From assembly GCA_900552055.1 (NCBI GenBank), contig URYI01000069.1:1-10156 (forward strand): 10,156 nt of DNA, in the 5' to 3' direction. The stretch is from an uncultured Eubacteriales bacterium. GTDB taxonomy: Bacteria; Bacillota; Clostridia; Christensenellales; QALW01. Below, one piece after another: positions 5,907 through 10,156 of the stretch (the first letter of the stretch is position 1; each line of letters opens with the position of its first letter). A model generated the notes under the pieces. It saw only the letters and a list, made by a program, of their open reading frames with translations. It was not told the origin of the DNA and did not search any database. Made by a program: the position numbers and the translations under genes.

Positions 5907-7421
5907 TTATTTATTGGAAAAACGCTTCTTAGCGCCCACTGCCGCCGCCGCGCACAGCGCCGCAGCACAAGCCGCCGCAAAGATTAATATGCTTGCGTCT
6001 CCGTTGCTGCCCGTATTATCAGTATCCTTCATCCAAACCATAAAATTGTCATAATACAGCGTTCCGTATTCTCCGTCGGCGCGCAGATTGCCTCCAAAGA
6101 AAGCGTAAGGCGAGAAACCATCCAGTTCGCTTAAAGGAAGCTCAACCAGCACATAGCCTTCAAAGTTTGCAGGAAGGAGGAAATCGCCCGAAGCGCGCAT
6201 CACGCCTTTTACCGGTTCGCTGCCGTCAGACGGCACAAGGGTGTAGGCGCATTCTCCCGGAGGAGTAATTACCTGATTGCCCTCGGCAATGTAGCCGTAC
6301 GGTCTTACCCACTGCCCGCTTCCGTTATTCTTTATATAGAAACCGTAGCCCTCGGCGGCATTATAGACGTCCTGGCTTATCTCCTTACCCTTCTGCTCAA
6401 CCTTAGCCTGCGTCCAGGCCTGACCCGAAGCCTGGCTTACGGCAAGCTGGCCGTTTTCTATACTGTATTTATTATAATCGTCGCTCTGCCATATGGTAAT
6501 ATTCTCGTTGGAGAAATCCTCATACACAAACGCTCTGTAGCCCGCGAGGCCCTGAAGCTTTACCATGTCGGACAAATCGGGGGTAGGCAAGGCGCTGGCT
6601 GACGCGGGCGCCTCGGACGTCTGGGAAACCGGCTGCGTTGCAGCGGCAGTTGTTCCTGCGGCTGTAGTAGTAGCCGCGCTGGCAGTAGTCTCTTCAGAAG
6701 CGGTCTGCGTTGCCGCAGGAGTAGTAGCCGCGGGTGTATCAGTAGCCGCAGGAGTGGTAGCTGCGGGGGTATCAGTAGCCGCAGTCTCAGGGTCTTCGGC
6801 CCAGATAAGGAAATTATCAAAATATATCGGCGCGCTCTGGCTGGCATTTAAATTGCCGCCCACCATTGCATAAGGCGAAAATCCTTCAAGGGTGCTTAAG
6901 GGCAGCTTAACCAGGACATATCCTTCAAAAGCGCCTGAAATCAGGAAATCACCTGAGGCTCTCATAGTACCCGTTACAGGCTCGCTCCCGTCAGCAGGAA
7001 CAAGTATATATTCAGTTTCACCCGGAGGGGTAACCACCTGATTGCCATCAGCAATATAATAGAGAGGACGTATCCACTGGCTCGCGGTCTGCTTTATATA
7101 AAAGCCATAGCCCTGCGCAGCATTGCTTTCAATATCCCTTATGCTGTGACCCGCCTGCTCTATTTTGCCCTGGGTCCAGGGGGTCCAATTTGTTATGGCA
7201 AGCTGTCCGTTTTCAATGGTATATGTGTTGGACGAATTGCTTACCCACATACTCAGTCCGTCATTTGAAAAATCCTGATAGACGTATGCCTTATAGCCAG
7301 TCAGACCTTCAACGTCAACATAGGCCGTAGGCAGCGGCTCCTGGGCCGCGGTAGGCGCTATGAACACCGTGCAGAGCATTAACAGGCACACGCTCAGCGC
7401 AACAGCTAAAAATCTTTTCAT
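5907..7421 (-). CDS. Surface protein with two copies of an unrecognised beta-rich domain
   Basis: I do not recognise this 504-residue protein by name. It starts with a signal peptide (1 to about 26, ending PTAAQ). Two copies of a domain of about 170 residues follow, at about 37-208 and 288-464. Both share DFSN, IENGQLA, GYGFYIK, GNQV-TPPGE, DGSEPV, MRASGDFL, FEGYVLV, GFSPYA, GGNL and a closing Y(F/Y)DNF--W. By eye, more than half of aligned positions are identical. The predicted strand-rich pattern and final DNF motif resemble jelly-roll carbohydrate-binding modules. A Thr/Ala/Pro linker (about 209-285) separates the copies. A membrane helix (about 476-496) with KKRFSNK tail ends the protein. 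NTGSNGD before the helix recalls sortase signals, but LPXTG is absent. AAGGAG lies eight bases before the ATG. The gene follows the sugar-binding lipoprotein, so glycan capture is inferred. Confidence 0.7.
   Translation of the reverse strand: MKRFLAVALSVCLLMLCTVFIAPTAAQEPLPTAYVDVEGLTGYKAYVYQDFSNDGLSMWVSNSSNTYTIENGQLAITNWTPWTQGKIEQAGHSIRDIESNAAQGYGFYIKQTASQWIRPLYYIADGNQVVTPPGETEYILVPADGSEPVTGTMRASGDFLISGAFEGYVLVKLPLSTLEGFSPYAMVGGNLNASQSAPIYFDNFLIWAEDPETAATDTPAATTPAATDTPAATTPAATQTASEETTASAATTTAAGTTAAATQPVSQTSEAPASASALPTPDLSDMVKLQGLAGYRAFVYEDFSNENITIWQSDDYNKYSIENGQLAVSQASGQAWTQAKVEQKGKEISQDVYNAAEGYGFYIKNNGSGQWVRPYGYIAEGNQVITPPGECAYTLVPSDGSEPVKGVMRASGDFLLPANFEGYVLVELPLSELDGFSPYAFFGGNLRADGEYGTLYYDNFMVWMKDTDNTGSNGDASILIFAAACAAALCAAAAVGAKKRFSNK
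6711..6776 (-). repeat. Two 33-base tandem repeats encoding the linker
   Basis: Units 6711-6743 and 6744-6776 differ at about four of 33 bases. They encode two exact copies of the 11-residue unit TDTPAATTPAA (residues 216-237) in the interdomain linker. Such units can change in number by slippage. Confidence 0.8.
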
Positions 7422-7447
7422 AAAATTCTCTCCTTTTCTTATTTAAT

Positions 7448-7473
7448 GCCCGGGACGCACTGCGCGCCCCGGC
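7448..7473 (-). other. Imperfect GC-rich hairpin upstream of the repeat-domain gene
   Basis: GCCCGGGACGC (7448-7458) pairs imperfectly with GCGCGCCCCGGC (7462-7473). The pairing is GCC/GGC, GGG/CCC and CGC/GCG, with one mismatch and one bulge. It lies about 12 bases before the ribosome binding site (7430-7435). It could shield the 5' end of a processed transcript. Confidence 0.3.
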
Positions 7474-7501
7474 TATTATAAACAACTGACAAATTATACT
7501 G

Positions 7502-7539
7502 CGGCTGGCCTGCTCTGCGCTTAGCTAACAGGCCAGCCG
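7502..7539 (-). other. Perfect 11-bp hairpin after the sugar-binding lipoprotein gene
   Basis: CGGCTGGCCTG (7502-7512) and CAGGCCAGCCG (7529-7539) are exact reverse complements around a 16-base loop. It begins 12 bases past the stop codon of the lipoprotein gene. The minus-strand bases after it read CAGTATAATTTG, with no T-run, so termination is likely partial if it occurs at all. Hairpins in this place often protect abundant binding-protein mRNA in importer operons. Confidence 0.6.
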
Positions 7540-7551
7540 GTCTAAATGAAA

Positions 7552-9015
7552 TTATCTCATGCTGTAAACATGCTCCAGCAGCGCCTGATTTACCATATCG
7601 GCTACCGAATCAAAATACTGCTGAGGGCTCTTTCCGCCGTCAAAGAACTCGCGCCGTCCCGAATACCATATAACGGTAGCGCAGTTGCCGCCGTCAGTGC
7701 CAACGGGCACCCGCTGATAAAGCCGGTAATTTGCCGAAACAGCATATTGCGAAACAGTTTTCAGCGTATTGACAGATCCTTCATCAAGCGCTATTTCGCT
7801 TATTTCAACATCTATTTCCGCCTTTATTTCCTCTGAATCCTTAGCGTAATAGGGACGTACAAATTCGTTCAGCAGTTTTACGCATCCTGCGGGATTAGCA
7901 TGCCCTTTGTATACGCCGAAGGGATTATATTCTATAACAGCCGAGGTGTAATCATCCGCCTGCGGGCCTTTGGGAATATAAAGGATTCCGTAATCCATTC
8001 CCTTTGTATCCTGGTCGGCGGCACGGGCAGCCCAGGTACACATCATTGCCAGCTCTCCCCTGAAAAATGCGGCCGAGAGGTAATTGTCTCCCTGGTAAAG
8101 CTCGGTATTGACAGTACCTTCATTGGCCATGTTCAGCAGAAAATCCCATGCTTCTATGGCGTTATGCTTATTGCCTGCAAACTGCTCTATAACCGTACCG
8201 TTATACTCTGTTTTTTCAAAGAAGGCCGCATTATTGGAATATACAAAATTTTCTATTGTCTGGCCAAAGGCCGTGCCGTATACGCCCTTATCCATATCGG
8301 TGGTAGCGGCGGCTATTTCACGGAATTTATCCCATGTCCACTCACCGTCCGCCTGAAGCTGATAGAGCACATCATCGTCATAGCCCGCGTCAGCCAGCAC
8401 CTGCCTGTTAAAGAAAGTTACCTGATAGTTGCCTACGCTGGAATTATAGGGAACGGCGAAATACAGCTGTCCGTTATAGGTGCAGCTTTCCTGGGAAATC
8501 TGGTCCCAGTACTGCTCGTCTGTAAAATCAGCTATATCCGCATACTCTCCTATTGGAACAAACAAATTTCCAGCTGTACCTTGATAATTGAAAATTCCCA
8601 CCTGCGTCCAAGAGGCGCCGAAATCCAAAAGATCTGTCATGGGCCTGCCGGCATAAGCAGAAGCGCCTATTTCTGTAGTCCAGGTGTCTGCAGATTCAGG
8701 ACCGATATATCTTATGGTTATGCCGTAGGTTTGCTCCAAGTTTTCCTTCATTTCAGCCTTCTGCCGCTTATATAATTCAGTATTGTTAGGGAAGGGATCC
8801 TCTTCAGTAATAGCCCAGGCAAAATATCTGTATTCCTCGCCCGCGTTAAATATCCCCTCGGCAGCGCCTGCGGAAGCCTGCGTGCTTTGGCCGGCGGCCG
8901 TATTAGTAGGCGCTGGCGTTGCGCTGGGGGCCGTTTCCTGGCTGCATCCAGCGGCTGTACCCGCTAAAATGAGCAGGGCCGCAAAGCTGATCAGTGCTCG
9001 CTTAAATAACTTCAT
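7552..9015 (-). CDS. Sugar ABC transporter substrate-binding lipoprotein (family 1)
   Basis: Such proteins bind a sugar or oligosaccharide outside the membrane and deliver it to an ABC permease. The 487-residue protein has a lipoprotein signal peptide ending AAGC, with Cys24 as the lipidated residue. A Ser/Thr/Pro/Ala/Gln-rich tether runs to about residue 55. The rest fits the family 1 fold. NGQLYFAVPYN lies at 181-191, FFNRQVLADAGYDD at 201-214, WTWDKF at 226-231, and FFRGELAMM at 317-325 close to the usual hinge-domain motif. Length is slightly above the common 400-450, owing to the tether and C-terminal region. AAGGAGG sits eight bases before the ATG and a near-consensus promoter lies just upstream, so it is the first and probably most expressed gene of the operon. 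No permease gene follows in the window. The ligand is unknown; rhamnose-containing oligosaccharides are inferred from the neighbouring GH78 gene. Confidence 0.88.
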   Translation of the reverse strand: MKLFKRALISFAALLILAGTAAGCSQETAPSATPAPTNTAAGQSTQASAGAAEGIFNAGEEYRYFAWAITEEDPFPNNTELYKRQKAEMKENLEQTYGITIRYIGPESADTWTTEIGASAYAGRPMTDLLDFGASWTQVGIFNYQGTAGNLFVPIGEYADIADFTDEQYWDQISQESCTYNGQLYFAVPYNSSVGNYQVTFFNRQVLADAGYDDDVLYQLQADGEWTWDKFREIAAATTDMDKGVYGTAFGQTIENFVYSNNAAFFEKTEYNGTVIEQFAGNKHNAIEAWDFLLNMANEGTVNTELYQGDNYLSAAFFRGELAMMCTWAARAADQDTKGMDYGILYIPKGPQADDYTSAVIEYNPFGVYKGHANPAGCVKLLNEFVRPYYAKDSEEIKAEIDVEISEIALDEGSVNTLKTVSQYAVSANYRLYQRVPVGTDGGNCATVIWYSGRREFFDGGKSPQQYFDSVADMVNQALLEHVYSMR

Positions 9016-9023
9016 TTATTCAA

Positions 9024-9030
9024 CCTCCTT
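9024..9030 (-). promoter_or_regulatory. Strong ribosome binding site of the lipoprotein gene
   Basis: AAGGAGG ends eight bases before the ATG at 9015, a full match to the anti-Shine-Dalgarno core. It confirms the start codon and predicts high translation. Confidence 0.8.
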
Positions 9031-9041
9031 ATCTTGATTTT

Positions 9042-9070
9042 ATTATATTGGATGAAAATACGGATTACAA
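9042..9070 (-). promoter_or_regulatory. Housekeeping-type promoter of the carbohydrate operon
   Basis: On the minus strand TTGTAA (9065-9070) and TATAAT (9042-9047) are separated by 17 bases. The -10 box is perfect and the -35 box has four of six consensus bases. An AT-rich tract upstream (about 9077-9110) could act as an UP element. Transcription would begin near 9035, giving a leader of about 20 bases before the ATG. No clear operator is visible. Confidence 0.7.
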
Positions 9071-9150
9071 GACATGCTTTTTTAGGGTTCTATAAAAATT
9101 ATTTATAATTGGCTCTGGACTGCCGCGGCGCAAATCCCGCAAAGCAGGGA

Positions 9151-9187
9151 TAAATAAAGAACGCACAGCATTTATATATGCCTGCGT
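9151..9187 (-). terminator. Probable intrinsic terminator of the MgtC-family gene
   Basis: On the minus strand ACGCA/TGCGT and GCAT/ATGC pair into an interrupted stem (9161-9187) followed by TCTTTATTTA (9151-9160). It lies about 75 bases past the stop at 9263 and before the operon promoter, where a boundary between transcription units is expected. The T-tract is interrupted, so it may be only moderately efficient. Confidence 0.45.
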
Positions 9188-9262
9188 CCTTTAAAAGAAA
9201 TATGACAATATAATATAATTTTAATATGACTAGATGTTATGTAAAGATAATTTTACTTATAC

Positions 9263-10009
9263 TTATTCTTCCTCATCCCTGTCTGTGCGCTTCACTGCCT
9301 TTGTAGCCATTATAACCGAATCCTGCATGTTCCAGTCCCTAAGCACCGTAGCCAAGGTTAACCCGCGGGGCAATTTAAGGGTATATCTGTGTCTGAAAAG
9401 GCGGTTGCCCTTTTCATCTGTTTCGTCTTTATTCCCAAGGTATTCTATGCCGACTACCTGTATAAGCCGGGTATCACAGTATTCAAATATAAATTCTGTC
9501 ATCTCCTTATGGTTTATAAAGGTTACATCCACATCAATAATACCCTTGAGGGCGGTCATCTTCTGCTCTAAATATTTAAAGCTTATCGTAACTATTAAGG
9601 AGGCGGCAAGCACAGCAAAGCTTATCTTGAAATAGCCCATGCCTATGGATAAACCCATACAGGCCGTTACCCACAGCGTAGCGGCTGTAGTAAGCCCAAC
9701 TACTACCGAATTCCTGCGCATCTTTATTATAGTGCCGGCGCCCAAAAAGCCCACAGCTCCAACCACGCCAGCCGCTATGCGCGATATATCCACCCGTACC
9801 TGCTCTTCATGCAGCGCTGCAATTTCAAACCCCATTTGACAGGTTATCATTGAACAGAGCGCAGCGCCTATGCAGACAAGGGCATGCGTACGCATACCGG
9901 CGGGATGATTGGATATTTCCCGTTCAAGCCCTACTATAGCACCGGCAAGCATTGCAAAACCCACGCGCAGAAAAATTTCCAGCCAGGTTAAAGAAGCATT
10001 GGTAAGCAT
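9263..10009 (-). CDS. MgtC/SapB family membrane protein
   Basis: The 248-residue protein has the N-terminal MgtC domain (about 10-145). Four or five membrane helices carry the family signatures GLERE (27-31), HPAGMRTH (35-42), VGFLGAG (86-92) and GLTTAATLW (105-113). A soluble C-terminal part (about 155-240) matches in length and placement the ACT-like regulatory domain of longer MgtC proteins. MgtC of Salmonella is known for growth at low magnesium and in macrophages and for inhibiting the F-type ATP synthase. Many homologues in free-living bacteria have unknown roles, so function here is not settled. GGAGG lies 12 bases before the ATG, longer than usual, but the next Met is inside the first helix. 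Its own promoter and the terminator after it make it a separate unit, unrelated to the sugar operon. Confidence 0.9.
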   Translation of the reverse strand: MLTNASLTWLEIFLRVGFAMLAGAIVGLEREISNHPAGMRTHALVCIGAALCSMITCQMGFEIAALHEEQVRVDISRIAAGVVGAVGFLGAGTIIKMRRNSVVVGLTTAATLWVTACMGLSIGMGYFKISFAVLAASLIVTISFKYLEQKMTALKGIIDVDVTFINHKEMTEFIFEYCDTRLIQVVGIEYLGNKDETDEKGNRLFRHRYTLKLPRGLTLATVLRDWNMQDSVIMATKAVKRTDRDEEE

Positions 10010-10047
10010 TAAAACAAAAAACCTCCGTTTAAATTTTATGTTACTAT

Positions 10048-10075
10048 ATTATATTTATTTTCGGGTATAATGCAA
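10048..10075 (-). promoter_or_regulatory. Possible promoter of the MgtC-family gene
   Basis: TATAAT at 10048-10053 (minus strand) has TTGCAT at 10070-10075 with a 16-base spacer. The -10 box is perfect and the -35 box partial. The leader to the ATG would be about 32 bases. The region is very AT-rich, so a chance -10 match is possible. Confidence 0.5.
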
Positions 10076-10124
10076 TATAAACATTTTTGGGGCAAAATAA
10101 AATTTATTTATATTAAAAGTTATT

Positions 10125-10153
10125 GGGGTGCGAGAAGGGGCGGGGGGTGGGGG
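10125..10153 (+). other. G-run tract with quadruplex pattern at the window edge
   Basis: Runs of four, four, six and five G (10125-10128, 10137-10140, 10142-10147, 10149-10153) with loops of eight, one and one base fit a G-quadruplex pattern. It is sharply unlike the AT-rich bases before it. As it ends the sequence, an assembly or read-end artefact is possible. Confidence 0.45.
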
Positions 10154-10156
10154 TGG

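Noticed and set aside
6565..6873. Plus-strand Val/Ala-rich frame
   Set aside because: Its composition is only the mirror of the Thr/Ala/Pro linker repeats on the other strand.
7475..7498. Two TATAAT boxes upstream of the repeat-domain gene (minus strand)
   Set aside because: Neither has a -35 box resembling the consensus at 16 to 18 bases, so a separate promoter is not supported.
7900..8775. Plus-strand open frame of 291 codons opposite the lipoprotein gene
   Set aside because: No protein motif is seen, and it is fully antisense to a well-supported binding protein.
9048..9064. cre-like or palindromic operator between the -35 and -10 boxes of the operon promoter
   Set aside because: TGTAA and TTTCA ends face each other, but the spacing is three bases too long for a CcpA site and only about half of the pairs match.
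9199..9230. Repeat of AATATGAC (9199-9206 and 9223-9230)
   Set aside because: Only eight bases, in very AT-rich DNA; expected by chance.
10066..10071. Plus-strand TATAAT near the right edge
   Set aside because: There is no suitable -35 box and no plus-strand gene follows.

Overview
The window looks like a piece of chromosome from an anaerobic Firmicute, most likely a gut-type member of the Clostridia. This is inferred from strong AAGGAGG-type ribosome binding sites, a sugar-binding lipoprotein with a Ser/Thr/Pro/Ala-rich tether, and surface proteins held by a C-terminal membrane helix and basic tail, as in Gram-positive cells. Base composition is mid-range. No species can be named from what is here. 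All seven genes I accept lie on the minus strand, so transcription runs from high to low coordinates.

At the right end (10009 to 9263) is a gene for an MgtC/SapB-family membrane protein with its own promoter. A probable terminator follows it at 9151-9187. A near-consensus promoter at 9042-9070 then starts what looks like a carbohydrate-use operon. In order of transcription it holds a sugar-binding lipoprotein of an ABC importer (9015-7552), a surface protein with two copies of an unrecognised beta-rich domain (7421-5907), an inositol-monophosphatase-family phosphatase (5771-4941), a second anchored surface protein with a lectin-like beta domain (4900-3713), a cytoplasmic family GH78 alpha-L-rhamnosidase (3337-782) and a glycerophosphodiester phosphodiesterase (782-90). 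The last two overlap by one base (TAATG). A 375-base gap before the rhamnosidase separates the last pair, which may have its own control.

Read together, the genes suggest capture of a rhamnose-containing glycan or glycoconjugate at the surface, import of fragments, and removal of rhamnose inside the cell. The phosphodiesterase and phosphatase suggest that the substrate also carries a phosphodiester group, for example glycerol phosphate. That is an inference. No permease, ATPase, regulator or rhamnose catabolic gene is present in the window.

Several perfect or near-perfect hairpins without a following T-tract sit between the operon genes, especially on both sides of the repeat-domain surface protein. 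They may tune transcript levels within one mRNA rather than end it. I saw no tRNA, rRNA, CRISPR array, insertion sequence or phage gene.
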